Shown here one piece after another: positions 1 to 7,880 of a DNA stretch of 64,000 bases (within the stretch, counting starts at the first letter, position 1; each line of letters starts with the position of its first letter). The DNA is from Lachnospiraceae bacterium. GTDB taxonomy: Bacteria; Bacillota; Clostridia; Lachnospirales; Lachnospiraceae. Below the pieces are notes generated by a model. The model was not told the origin of the DNA, searched no databases, and saw nothing but the letters and a program-made list of their open reading frames with translations. The stretch is taken from assembly GCA_910575155.1 (NCBI GenBank), contig CAJTDX010000016.1:1-64000 (forward strand), written 5' to 3'. Position numbers and translations under genes: made by a program.

Positions 1-103
1 GGTGGATATGGATAATTGTTACTGGAGATTTCAATTATACCACAGACCAGTGAGGAGTTGTTTTATTTTGTAACAAAAAGAATCCCGTATTTATGTGGGT
101 TCT

Positions 104-120
104 GGCGTTTCGCAAACGCC
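104..120 (+). other. Small perfect hairpin in the leader of the first radical SAM gene
   Basis: A 7-bp perfect stem (ggcgttt / aaacgcc) with a 3-nt loop lies 33 bases before the gene start. A second, weaker hairpin (gaatcc / gggttc) sits just before it at about 80-101. No T-tract follows, so this is not a normal terminator. It may be a leader structure; function unknown. Confidence 0.35.
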
Positions 121-153
121 TATCATCATCTGTAAATGAAAGGAGAAGCAATC

Positions 154-1035
154 ATGCACTTTACAGGCAGAACTTGGCGACCGCCATATGAAGCACATTC
201 AGTCATCATACAAGCTACCTCCGGCTGCACATATAATAAATGCAAGTTTTGCAGCCTGTATAAAAACGAGTGCTTCAGAATGTCGCCTATGGAAGAATTT
301 GAGGAAGATTTAGCAGAGATAAAGAGCTATCAACCATATGCAAGAAGAATATTCTGGACAGGGGCAAATCCTTTTGCGATGAGTTATGAAAATCTTAAAC
401 TCAGGGCTTTAACGGTAAGGGATTATCTTATTAAATGCCAGACAATGGCTATGTTTGCAAGCATCCGTGACATAAAGAACAAAGAAGTATGGCAGCTTAG
501 AAAACTAAAAGCAATGGGTATTAACGGTTTGAGCATCGGTGTGGAAAGTGGTGATAATGAAACACTTGCCCTTGCAAATAAGGGATATACTTCGGCTGAT
601 ATTCTGGAGCAATGCAGGAAATTGGATGAAGCGGGTATGGAATATTACTTTGTTTATATGACGGGACTTGCGGGAAAAGGCGGCGGATATCGAAATGCAA
701 GGAATACTGCAGATCTTTTCAGTCAGCTTAATCCGTATTTTGTTTCCGTGGATTCTCTCACGCTTTTCCCAGATACGGAATTGTATAAAATGGCACGGCA
801 AGGCTTGTTTGAACCTGCCGGGGAAAAGGAGCGTATTCGTGAATTGCAACTGCTAATCAATAACTTAAATATAAGGACACACTTTTTTGCAAACACGGTT
901 TCAAACTTTATTCCAGTAACGGCATATTTGCCATATGACCGTGAAAAGGTCACAAATGAGCTGCAATATGTTCTGGACAATGTTGATGAATTAGAAATGC
1001 AGGAATATAGAAAAAATTTGAAGTCATTGGGATAA
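154..1035 (+). CDS. Radical SAM protein, paralogue A (293 aa)
   Basis: Putative radical S-adenosylmethionine enzyme; substrate unknown. Near the N-terminus after the conserved MHFTGRTWRPPYEA segment is the cysteine cluster CTYNKCKFC. This is C-x4-C-x2-C, not the canonical C-x3-C-x2-C, and presumably holds the 4Fe-4S cluster. A glycine-rich motif (GLSIGVESGD) resembles the SAM-contacting strand of the family. The start at 154 is preferred over an upstream in-frame ATG at 136 because AAAGGAG (139-145) lies 8 bases before it and the paralogue begins at the same residue. It is about 70% similar by eye to the gene at 2093, with an HxlR regulator and decayed sequence between them. The two are probably an old tandem duplication. 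Family membership is confident, reaction unknown. Confidence 0.85.
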   Translation: MHFTGRTWRPPYEAHSVIIQATSGCTYNKCKFCSLYKNECFRMSPMEEFEEDLAEIKSYQPYARRIFWTGANPFAMSYENLKLRALTVRDYLIKCQTMAMFASIRDIKNKEVWQLRKLKAMGINGLSIGVESGDNETLALANKGYTSADILEQCRKLDEAGMEYYFVYMTGLAGKGGGYRNARNTADLFSQLNPYFVSVDSLTLFPDTELYKMARQGLFEPAGEKERIRELQLLINNLNIRTHFFANTVSNFIPVTAYLPYDREKVTNELQYVLDNVDELEMQEYRKNLKSLG

Positions 1036-1134
1036 GGCTTGCAGTTAAAATGATAGTTTGCTAAATAAAAAAACAGTGTTTGGCAGACTGTATAATTATG
1101 CCCCTCCGAAAATAGTTTTCCCTTCTGAATCTGT

Positions 1135-1230
1135 TTAAAGTTTGGAGAGTTTTTCATGCCCGTAGATATTGATAACGCTGATGTCCCACTTTTTTGTACC
1201 TTCAACAGCCTTTAATTCTAACACATCAGC
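1135..1230 (-). pseudogene. Remnant of a gene 3' end (31 codons, no start)
   Basis: Read on the minus strand, an open frame of 31 codons ends in TAA with a protein-like sequence (includes KKWDISVINIYGHEKL). It is closed upstream by an in-frame stop and has no ATG or ribosome site. It looks like the surviving C-terminus of a deleted gene; the parent family was not recognised. A second truncated frame starts on the other strand 20 bases away, which suggests a deletion scar. Confidence 0.35.
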
Positions 1231-1249
1231 TTACAAGGAGATATATGAT

Positions 1250-1318
1250 ATGAACAAAGTAAGAGGTTTTTTATTGTTGAGATTTGCAGCAGGTTGGCTT
1301 ACTATTTACTTCATCTAA
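1250..1318 (+). pseudogene. Truncated 22-codon reading frame with a strong ribosome site
   Basis: A good ribosome site (ACAAGGAGATAT, 1233-1244) precedes an ATG at 1250. The frame then runs only 22 codons before stopping, overlapping the 3' end of the HxlR gene on the other strand. A strong start signal with almost no product suggests the 5' end of a gene whose body was lost, or a very small peptide. The sequence (MNKVRGFLLLRF...) is not recognised. Confidence 0.3.
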
Positions 1319-1630
1319 GTAAACAGTTCCCCAATCGCACATAGCGTCTAAGATGGGGACGAGCGTATTGCCGAACTCTGTTAAAGAATATTCCGTTTTA
1401 GGAGGGACAACGGGATAGACTTTTCTGTTGATCAGTCCGTCTTTTTCAAGTTCTCTTAGCTGTGATGACAGCATTTTATCGGTTGCTCTGGGGACTAATC
1501 TGTGCAGTTCACTATATCGTAAGGTTTTGTCCATGAGATGCCAGAGAATGACGGATTTATATTTTCCGCCGATCAGGTCAATCGTAGCTTCTACAGGGCA
1601 GTTATAGCTGCTTTTGCAATTTACACTCAT
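1271..1630 (-). CDS. HxlR-family winged-helix transcriptional regulator (119 aa)
   Basis: DNA-binding regulator of the HxlR family (MarR-like winged helix, acting as a dimer; many members sense redox or electrophiles). Hallmarks are an N-terminal cysteine region (NCKSSYNCPVEA), then GGKYKSVILWHL, the recognition region RYSELHRLVPRATDKMLS, and the wing YPVVPPKTEYSLTEFG. Length is typical. There are additional cysteines at the C-terminus (PTCCKS). It sits between the two radical SAM paralogues and next to two gene fragments. Its usual divergent oxidoreductase target appears to have been lost. Whether it controls the radical SAM genes is unknown. Confidence 0.88.
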   Translation of the reverse strand: MSVNCKSSYNCPVEATIDLIGGKYKSVILWHLMDKTLRYSELHRLVPRATDKMLSSQLRELEKDGLINRKVYPVVPPKTEYSLTEFGNTLVPILDAMCDWGTVYLDEVNSKPTCCKSQQ

Positions 1631-1801
1631 AGTAATTCTCCTTACTTACTTTTTGAATTGTATATATTTGAAAAGTCCGTTCTTTTCTTTCGGTTTGTTT
1701 GCCATATAATTATAGTACAGGGAAACTTGAAATACAAGTTTAATACCAGGAGGAATCGTTACGGATTTTTAAGAAATTAGATTAGAACGAATCCACATTG
1801 G

Positions 1802-1850
1802 AAATGCCCTTAGCTGTGGATAGCAACTCATGGCTAAGGGCATTTTTTTG
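1802..1850. terminator. Rho-independent terminator-like hairpin
   Basis: A 12-bp stem (aatgcccttagc at 1803-1814 with gctaagggcatt at 1833-1844) has an 18-nt loop and is followed by a run of seven T. It lies about 170 bases upstream of the HxlR start with no intact plus-strand gene before it. It may be left from a lost gene. Confidence 0.6.
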
Positions 1851-1982
1851 CTTATTTTGATGAGGGAATAGTAAGTGATAATTAAAATTGTTTTTCCATA
1901 ATGTAGTTTGTCAGGGAAATATTTGACCTGATTACCTGCCAGTATACAGAATATTTAAGAGTACTATAAAAAAGTACAGTAC

Positions 1983-2010
1983 TTGTAAAATCATTGTACA
2001 AATGTATAAT
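1983..2010 (+). promoter_or_regulatory. Candidate sigma-A promoter for radical SAM paralogue B
   Basis: TTGTAA (1983-1988), 16-base spacer, TATAAT (2005-2010), about 80 bases before the gene start. The small palindromes around it (AGTAC...GTACAGTACT at about 1959-1983, and TTGTACAA) could be operator half-sites, for example for the nearby HxlR protein; that part is speculation. Confidence 0.5.
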
Positions 2011-2092
2011 CAGGGTAAGCAACAAGAAACGTCCTGCGGGTATACCTGTATTTGCGGGAAACTGCCAGGGAATAAGGAAAGGAGATATGTTT

Positions 2093-2992
2093 ATGCATTA
2101 CACAGGAACAATTTGGCGGCCGCCGTACGAAGCTTCATCACTTCTGATTGAGGTAACGGCAGGCTGTACGCATCACAAATGTAAGTTTTGTACCCTGTAT
2201 CATGATTTGCCGTTTAAATTCAGAATGTCACCGATGAAGGATATTGAGTGTGATTTGCAGGAGGTGAAAAGAGCAGTCAGGGGTTCAGGCGGCGGGCGTA
2301 TTGACCGGGTGTTTCTGACGGGAGCAAATCCATTTGTCTTGTCTTATGACAAATTGGCTGCGATTGCAGAGTTAATCCACAAATACCTGCCGTCAGTGAA
2401 GTCTGTCGGCTCGTTTGCAAGGATTACAGATATTACCTCTAAAACAGATGAAGAACTTGCCAGACTGAGGTCTTTTGGATATGATGGTTTGACAATCGGG
2501 ATAGAAACGGGCGATGACGAGGCTCTGCGGTTTATGAATAAGGGATATACCTCTGCTGACATCTTAGAGCAGTGCCAAAGATTAGATGCAGCAGGTATTT
2601 GTTACAATTTCTTTTATTTGGTAAGTATTTCCGGCGCAGGGCGGGGAGAAATTGGAGCAAAATTGACGGCGGAACTATGTAATCAAATCCATCCTGCGCT
2701 CATTGGAGCAAATATGCTTACGATTTATCCAGATTCTGAACTTTATGCAGAAATACAGCGCGGGAACTGGCAGGAGGAAAGCGAACTTGAAAAATACAAA
2801 GAGATGCGCACGCTTATTGAAAATTTGCAGATCCCAACAATCTTTGCGGCAATGGGAGCTTCCAATGCGTATCAGTTTCATGGAAAACTGCCCGGGGACA
2901 AGAAAAAGCTGCTGTCATTTCTTGATGAAATCATAGAAAAAGTCAGCGAAGAAGAATTACGCCGGTATAGAAAAAGTGTTCACCATCTGTAA
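2093..2992 (+). CDS. Radical SAM protein, paralogue B (299 aa)
   Basis: Putative radical SAM enzyme and close paralogue of the gene at 154. It shares the N-terminal MHYTGTIWRPPYEA, the cysteine cluster CTHHKCKFC (again C-x4-C-x2-C), the downstream FRMSPM, the TGANPFxxSYxxL segment and a glycine-rich SAM motif (GLTIGIETGDDE). The open frame extends upstream to 1994. ATG 2093 is preferred because AAAGGAG (2078-2084) is 8 bases before it; ATG 2087 is only 2 bases away, and paralogue A starts at the same residue. Substrate and pathway are unknown. It has its own plausible promoter, so it need not be cotranscribed with paralogue A. Confidence 0.85.
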   Translation: MHYTGTIWRPPYEASSLLIEVTAGCTHHKCKFCTLYHDLPFKFRMSPMKDIECDLQEVKRAVRGSGGGRIDRVFLTGANPFVLSYDKLAAIAELIHKYLPSVKSVGSFARITDITSKTDEELARLRSFGYDGLTIGIETGDDEALRFMNKGYTSADILEQCQRLDAAGICYNFFYLVSISGAGRGEIGAKLTAELCNQIHPALIGANMLTIYPDSELYAEIQRGNWQEESELEKYKEMRTLIENLQIPTIFAAMGASNAYQFHGKLPGDKKKLLSFLDEIIEKVSEEELRRYRKSVHHL

Positions 2993-3072
2993 GTAACGCA
3001 GATTGAAGCGCCAAACCTTTGGAATTTAATGCTGCAGAAGCAGAAAAATGGATGGGAGTTTAAATTTTAAAA

Positions 3073-3120
3073 AGGACAGGAAGAATTGTACAACAAATGT
3101 TGTATCATTCCTCCTGTCCT
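3073..3120. repeat. Long imperfect palindrome after radical SAM paralogue B
   Basis: AGGACAGGA at 3073-3082 pairs with TCCTGTCCT at the right end, and a central part (tacaac/tgttgta) pairs too, giving about 22 bp of stem in a 48-base element. No T-tract follows. It may be a terminator variant or a dispersed intergenic element. Just before it (about 3008-3064) is a short minimal frame ending KWMGV and a stop, possibly another gene remnant. Confidence 0.5.
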
Positions 3121-3254
3121 GTGTCATTGAAATACAAAATAACAATCATTTTTAATCTTTCTATTTTATCATATCTGGATTTCTTGAAAAGCTTATCATC
3201 TGGGAGTATAATAACATCTGTGTAGTCTGATTGTCAGGAGATGTCTGTGATATT

Positions 3255-3602
3255 ATGAAAAATAATTTTATGTTTTGGTTAATAGTTTCTATGGTAATGA
3301 TGCTGTTCTTACCATTTCTGACAAATTCTTTTGTAAATGGCGATGCAGGAATGGCAGTATGCATTATATTATTCTATGCCGTAAATCCAATATATTCTCT
3401 TATTATGGGTGTTTTTGCCGGAACTAATATAAAAAAGTTATGGCCAATGCCAATCGTTTCAGCCGTATTATTCCTGTTTGGTTCATGGATATTTTTTGGT
3501 ACAGGTGAAGGTGCGTTTATCCTATACGCCGTTATTTATTTGATTTTAGGGGCGGGTGCTATGGTGATTTCTGTGATTCTTAGCAGGAACTTACAAAAAT
3601 AA
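3255..3602 (+). CDS. Small integral membrane protein, unknown (115 aa)
   Basis: Hydrophobic protein with about four predicted membrane segments, two in each half, separated by a short polar stretch (GTNIKKLW). No catalytic motif or family was recognised. The first ATG (3255) is 14 bases after CAGGAG (3235-3240), which is longer than ideal; an in-frame TTG at 3231 lies before that site and is unlikely. It stands alone between radical SAM paralogue B and the YbaK-type gene. Confidence 0.6.
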   Translation: MKNNFMFWLIVSMVMMLFLPFLTNSFVNGDAGMAVCIILFYAVNPIYSLIMGVFAGTNIKKLWPMPIVSAVLFLFGSWIFFGTGEGAFILYAVIYLILGAGAMVISVILSRNLQK

Positions 3603-3747
3603 TAATAAGAATTTTATATGGCAGAACCATCAGAGATTGACGGAAATTACAATGTCTTCTGATTCTGTTGGTTCATAAATAATAAAAAAAATTGTTTTTA
3701 TAGATAAATTGTTCATGTAAAACAGTTTATAAACAGGAGGAAGTCGT

Positions 3748-4218
3748 ATGTCTATTGATAAAGTAAGAGAATACTTCAAAACAAAAGGTATGGAAGAACG
3801 AATACAGGAATTTGAGAGCTCAAGCGCAACGGTAGCTCTTGCTGCTAAAGCCCTGCATTGTGAGGAAAGCCGCATTGCGAAAACGCTGTCATTCCATATA
3901 GGGGAAAAAGTGATATTGATTGTTGCAGCAGGCGACGCTAAGATTGATAATGCAAAGTATAAAGCACAGTTTGGAACGAAGGCAAAAATGTTATCTTTTG
4001 AGGAAGCAGAGCCTCTGATTGGACATGCCGTTGGAGGGGTGTGTCCCTTTGCCGTAAATGAAGGAATAGAAACGTATCTGGATCTGTCGCTGAAACGTTT
4101 TGATACTGTGTTCCCGGCGTGCGGCAGCGCCAACAGCGCCATTGAACTTTCCATTCAGGAATTAGAACAGTATTCCGGGTTTGTAACATGGATTGATGTC
4201 TGTAAAATAGTATTGTGA
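3748..4218 (+). CDS. YbaK/EbsC-type aminoacyl-tRNA deacylase (156 aa)
   Basis: Free-standing trans-editing domain of the YbaK/ProX superfamily. Members hydrolyse mischarged tRNA, typically Cys- or Ala-tRNAPro, in the cytoplasm. Features include ESRIAKTLSF with the conserved lysine expected in the active-site pocket, the KYKAQFGTKAKMLSFEEAEPLIGH segment, and the glycine-rich HAVGGVCPFAV loop that shapes the pocket. Length is typical. The start has a strong AGGAGG 9 bases upstream. Exact tRNA specificity cannot be read from sequence alone. Confidence 0.9.
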   Translation: MSIDKVREYFKTKGMEERIQEFESSSATVALAAKALHCEESRIAKTLSFHIGEKVILIVAAGDAKIDNAKYKAQFGTKAKMLSFEEAEPLIGHAVGGVCPFAVNEGIETYLDLSLKRFDTVFPACGSANSAIELSIQELEQYSGFVTWIDVCKIVL

Positions 4219-4338
4219 AAAAACAGGTACAGAGTTTTTGGTTTTGGCAGAAGCGGGCGGAAATACGTTTCTGTTTATCAATGCATTTTGTCCAGATTTT
4301 CTTAGCTGACCTGTTTTTGATGCATGGAGGAACGCAAA

Positions 4339-4758
4339 ATGATTGTTATCATATGTATAGATGAAAAAAAGGGAATGATGTTTCATAATCGCCGCCAGAG
4401 TCAGGACAGAATCTTACGGGAACATATAATAAAAGAATGTAAGGGCAGAAAATTATATATGAATCCATATTCGTATCATATGTTCAAACAAAACCAGGAT
4501 GCGTCGATCGTTGTTTCTGAACATTTTTTAGAACAGGCAGGGACAGAAGCGTATTGTTTTGTGGAGAATCAGAATATTTGTCATTATTTGGACAAAATTC
4601 AGGAAATTGTCCTCTATCAATGGAACCGCCATTATCCTGCAGATACTTATTTTACGGTTGATTTATCAGATGGAAATTGGGATTTAGTGAGAACGGAAGA
4701 ATTTAAAGGTTCTTCCCATGAGAAAATTACCAGGGAGGTTTATAAAAAAATAAGATGA
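4339..4758 (+). CDS. Conserved 139-aa protein coupled to the downstream nuclease
   Basis: Soluble protein of unknown function beginning MIVIICIDEKKGMMF with an RRQSQDR segment. I recall relatives in Lachnospiraceae beside the same nuclease, sometimes mislabelled as ribonuclease Z; no beta-lactamase-fold metal motif is present, so that label is not supported. Start 4339 is chosen over 4324 because GGAGG (4326-4330) precedes it. Its stop codon overlaps the next gene's ATG (ATGA at 4755), so the two are translationally coupled. An inhibitor, chaperone or processing role for the nuclease is a guess from context. Confidence 0.65.
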   Translation: MIVIICIDEKKGMMFHNRRQSQDRILREHIIKECKGRKLYMNPYSYHMFKQNQDASIVVSEHFLEQAGTEAYCFVENQNICHYLDKIQEIVLYQWNRHYPADTYFTVDLSDGNWDLVRTEEFKGSSHEKITREVYKKIR

Positions 4759-5636
4759 ATTATAAAAAAATAAGAGGAACATGGATTATTTTTATTATTT
4801 GCTGTATGTTTTTAACCTCATGTTCATTTGTGTTGCCTGAGAAAACGGCACAGACAGGACAGGAGATTACGAATCTTAAAGATCTTCCTGCTTATTCCGA
4901 AGGTGCGTATGTGGAACTGAATGGAAATATACCGCAATTTTCGGAAGATGAACTGACAGAAAAATCTTTTGAAACTTATAGTGATCTGGATGACCTGCAA
5001 AGATGCGGGACTGCTTACGCCAATATTGGAACCGACCTGATGCCTGTGGAGGAGAGAGGAAGTATCGGGAAGGTAAAACCCACCGGATGGCATACAGTAA
5101 AATATGATCAGGTTGATGGAAAATATTTGTATAACCGCTGTCATTTAATTGGCTATCAGTTATCCGGAGAGAATGCCAATGAAAAAAATTTGATTACCGG
5201 CACCAGATATATGAATGTAGAAGGTATGCTGCCTTTTGAAAATATGGTGGCGGATTATGTGAAAGAAACCGGAAATCATGTGCTGTACAGAGTTACGCCC
5301 GTGTTTGAGGAACAGAACTTGCTGGCGAAAGGCGTTCAAATGGAAGCCATGTCGGTAGAGGATCAGGGTGAAGGTATTTCATATAATGTTTTTGTATATA
5401 ATGTACAGCCGGGAATTTATATAGATTATAAGACGGGTGAAAGCAGTCTTGATCAAACAGATTTAGAACAGACCGACACTCAGGCTGAAGGTGAAATACG
5501 CGGAAATTCCAGATCTAAGATTTATCATTGTCCTGGCCAGGCAGCTTATGAACAAATGGCGGATTCGAAATATCTGGTAATTTTTAAGTCGGAGCAGGAA
5601 GCAGAAAACGAGGGATATCGAAAGGCAAAACGCTGA
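4755..5636 (+). CDS. Secreted lipoprotein DNA/RNA non-specific endonuclease (293 aa)
   Basis: Extracellular membrane-anchored nuclease of the EndA/NucA-like betabetaalpha-metal family. Residues 1-22 form a lipoprotein signal with lipobox LTSC, the acylated cysteine being residue 23. The catalytic motif is NRCHLIG with the general-base histidine near residue 130. Downstream NEKNLITGTRYMN supplies the metal-binding asparagine region typical of EndA-type enzymes. The C-terminus contains the TGESSL and repeat-poor tail, then CPGQAAYEQM. The likely roles are scavenging or processing extracellular nucleic acid. It shares an ATGA overlap with the 139-aa gene before it. Family assignment is strong, biological role inferred. 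Confidence 0.88.
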   Translation: MNYKKIRGTWIIFIICCMFLTSCSFVLPEKTAQTGQEITNLKDLPAYSEGAYVELNGNIPQFSEDELTEKSFETYSDLDDLQRCGTAYANIGTDLMPVEERGSIGKVKPTGWHTVKYDQVDGKYLYNRCHLIGYQLSGENANEKNLITGTRYMNVEGMLPFENMVADYVKETGNHVLYRVTPVFEEQNLLAKGVQMEAMSVEDQGEGISYNVFVYNVQPGIYIDYKTGESSLDQTDLEQTDTQAEGEIRGNSRSKIYHCPGQAAYEQMADSKYLVIFKSEQEAENEGYRKAKR

Positions 5637-5675
5637 TAAATGCATGTTGCTGTACGCAGTTTACGGTCAAATTCA

Positions 5676-5704
5676 TTGCAAACTTTAAGGAGTTATGCTA
5701 TCAT
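5676..5704 (+). promoter_or_regulatory. Candidate sigma-A promoter for the coiled-coil membrane protein
   Basis: TTGCAA (5676-5681), 17-base spacer, TATCAT (5699-5704), 45 bases before the start codon at 5749, which is itself preceded by CTGGAGG. Confidence 0.5.
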
Positions 5705-5748
5705 TATAAAAGAGAATTGTCAATATTTTATACCCTGGAGGAATATTT

Positions 5749-7452
5749 ATGGAAAATGAGAGAACACCTAAAAAACGATTGCAGACAACTTTAGTACTTA
5801 CATTATTAATATGTTTGATTGATATTTACATAATTATTAATATTCCTGAGGATTATATCATTCTGGCGGCATCAGCAATCATTACCATGATATTTGCGCT
5901 GCTGTCTGTCAACAGTTGGTTTAAATGGAAAGAAACAGAGGGTAAGATCAGAAATGAACAATATTCTGACATTATGAGCGTCCAGAAGAGTTCTTATGTA
6001 GTTATTCAGAAGAAGGTTCAGGATATAGATGACAAAATTAACTTTATCGGACAAAAGATTATGAATCTGGAAAAAGCCGGAGATGTGGATCAGCGTAAAA
6101 TATCTTCAATACTCGATAATATAGTAGACGACCAGAAGAAGATCGCAAAGATCACTGTCAGCCGGAGTAAAGAAAACGCAGAAGCATTGATGAATTCTAA
6201 TGATAAATTACTGCTTCAGATGGAGGAATTTCGTAATTCGATTGCAAGTATGCAGGAGCAGCTTCTTACCCGTCAGGGGGAAATACATAATCAGGAATCA
6301 CAGGAACTCATTGAGAATAAAAAAGAGATTCTCAGCAGAGTTATGGAGTTAAAAGAATTATTGGTAAAAGAAGCAGACGAGATTTCAGAAAATATTTTAA
6401 ATTCTAAGCAGTCTCTGGAAGAATCATATAATAATGTAATGGAAGCTGCGGCGGAAGCAAAGGAAGTTCACCCTGCGGAAACAAATATTACAGAAACTGC
6501 AGAACAGGAAATGGCAAAGGAAGCGGTTATCTCAGAGGAAAGTACGGGATCTGTTGAAGAACATCCGGAATTGTCTGAAAATGCGCCTCAGAAATCTATC
6601 GATGAATCTATAGAAGCTTCAGCAGAAGATCTGACAACACCAGTGACACCAAAAGAGCAGGAAGCTGTCACGGAATCCGTAGCGGAATCTATGGAAGCAG
6701 CACAGGACGTCACGCCGGAAGATTTACCAGTAAACGCGAATGAACAGACGTCTCTGCCAGAGTCAGCAGAACAAAGCCTTATGCCAGAAGATCTGACAGT
6801 ACCGCAGTCCATGGAAACAGAGCAAAACGCCATGCCCAAAGATCTGACAGTACCAGAGCCGGAAGAAGCAGAACCAAGCGCTGTAGCGGAAGATTTGACA
6901 GTACCAGAACCGGAAGAAGCAGAACCAAGCGCTGTGCCGGAAGACGTCGCCATACCGCAGTCTGTGGAAGCAGAATATAACTCCACAGCAGAAGATATCA
7001 CCGCACCGCGGTCTGTGCAAACAGGAGAGCAGAATTCTGTTCCAGAAGATACCGCTTTGCCGCAATCTGTAGAAGAAGCAAAGCATACATCCGTTGACAG
7101 CATATCTGCGCCAGAGCCAAATCTGGCAGGAGAACAGGAATCTGCTGCGGGAGCGGCGTACATACAGGAATTATTAAAAGAAAGCCAACAGAAGTCCGCT
7201 GTGGATGAGCAGCCGGCGCCGATGGAAAATCGCTCTGAAAAACAGGCGGCAGCAGGTTCTTCTGTGCAAAATCATAATGATTCAATGAGTCCGGAAGATA
7301 TTGCGGCATTGATTGCTAATACTGAGTCAGAGGAGCTGCCGGAGATGACAGAAAAATTCCAGGAAGAAGAGAAGCCTCCCGTACCGGATATGTCGGATCC
7401 TAACCGTCCAATGAGTCCGGAGGATATTGCGGCGTTGATTGCTAATATGTAA
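5749..7452 (+). CDS. Membrane-anchored coiled-coil protein with acidic repeats and a duplicated MSPEDIAALIAN motif (567 aa)
   Basis: Unrecognised protein with three clear parts. Residues about 12-65 hold two membrane helices. Residues about 75-235 are a long heptad-rich coiled coil. Residues about 240-500 are acidic, E/P/S/A-rich low complexity with a 17-residue repeat. The motif MSPEDIAALIAN then occurs twice, near residue 513 and as the extreme C-terminus. It resembles the short LSQDEIDALL-type peptide that docks CheY in FliM, and similar SPEDIAALI peptides occur in chemotaxis-linked proteins of this group. A docking function is therefore inferred, not shown. It is monocistronic, with a promoter before and a terminator after it. 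Confidence 0.75.
   Translation: MENERTPKKRLQTTLVLTLLICLIDIYIIINIPEDYIILAASAIITMIFALLSVNSWFKWKETEGKIRNEQYSDIMSVQKSSYVVIQKKVQDIDDKINFIGQKIMNLEKAGDVDQRKISSILDNIVDDQKKIAKITVSRSKENAEALMNSNDKLLLQMEEFRNSIASMQEQLLTRQGEIHNQESQELIENKKEILSRVMELKELLVKEADEISENILNSKQSLEESYNNVMEAAAEAKEVHPAETNITETAEQEMAKEAVISEESTGSVEEHPELSENAPQKSIDESIEASAEDLTTPVTPKEQEAVTESVAESMEAAQDVTPEDLPVNANEQTSLPESAEQSLMPEDLTVPQSMETEQNAMPKDLTVPEPEEAEPSAVAEDLTVPEPEEAEPSAVPEDVAIPQSVEAEYNSTAEDITAPRSVQTGEQNSVPEDTALPQSVEEAKHTSVDSISAPEPNLAGEQESAAGAAYIQELLKESQQKSAVDEQPAPMENRSEKQAAAGSSVQNHNDSMSPEDIAALIANTESEELPEMTEKFQEEEKPPVPDMSDPNRPMSPEDIAALIANM
6787..7095 (+). repeat. Degenerate 17-codon tandem repeats in the coiled-coil protein
   Basis: About six units of the form EDLTVPxSxExExxAxP follow each other. 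The two best (6841-6891 and 6892-6942) are nearly identical 51-base copies, which suggests recent duplication by slippage or recombination and a copy number that could vary between strains. Confidence 0.75.
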
Positions 7453-7470
7453 AAAGAATAATTTAAATAA

Positions 7471-7506
7471 AAGGAACCTGTTGCGATATCAGGTTCCTTT
7501 TTTTGT
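7471..7506 (+). terminator. Rho-independent terminator after the coiled-coil protein
   Basis: A 10-bp perfect stem (aaggaacctg / caggttcctt) with a 9-nt loop is followed by a T-run, 18 bases after the stop codon. Confidence 0.9.
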
Positions 7507-7590
7507 TTTATAGAAAATTCCTTCGGATTCCCAATAAAATAAAAAACAATGATCGCACATCAGTAAATTTTATCATTTCAAAATGATTTA

Positions 7591-7637
7591 TTACTCTGGC
7601 GGTTAAATATAGAAAGAACTTTTAAACGCCGGAGTAA
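7591..7637. other. Strong isolated hairpin upstream of a small gene
   Basis: A 17-bp stem (7591-7607 with 7621-7637; one G-U pair, one mismatch) closes a 13-nt loop. No T-tract lies on either side. It lies 64 bases before the 42-aa reading frame at 7701, so it may be a leader structure or a protein-binding site. No known riboswitch was recognised. Confidence 0.45.
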
Positions 7638-7700
7638 TAGAAAAGAATAATTGTATCAAATAAAATTTCCTTCATATAATAAAAAGAAAAGGAAAGATTG

Positions 7701-7829
7701 ATGAAGAACAGAAAAACTATGAAATATAAACTGGCGGAGTTAAGCTATAAGAATCCGAAATTGGAGAGAAAAATAAATCTTATAGAAAAATCTTTTCAGG
7801 AAGTGAAAAAAATTATTAATGAAAAATAG
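7701..7829 (+). CDS. Small basic protein (42 aa)
   Basis: Very short frame with a good ribosome site (AAAAGGAAAG, 4 bases or more before ATG 7701). The product is lysine-rich and predicted largely helical (contains KYKLAELSYKNPKLERKI). No family was recognised. It lies between the terminator of the coiled-coil protein and tRNA-Lys. The ribosome site and codon-like composition support a real gene, but short length keeps this tentative. Confidence 0.45.
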   Translation: MKNRKTMKYKLAELSYKNPKLERKINLIEKSFQEVKKIINEK

Positions 7830-7880
7830 ACAAAAAAAGAACCCGTCATGAGAGCACGATCTTCACAACAAGTCCTTCAG

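Noticed and set aside
4224-4325. Inverted repeat AAAAACAGGT / ACCTGTTTTT after the YbaK-type gene
   Set aside because: Arms are only 10 bp with about 75 bases between; too weak to call a terminator with confidence.
6588-7163. 191-codon minus-strand frame rich in S, C and A
   Set aside because: Mirror of the acidic repeat region of the coiled-coil protein; the repeat composition alone keeps it open.
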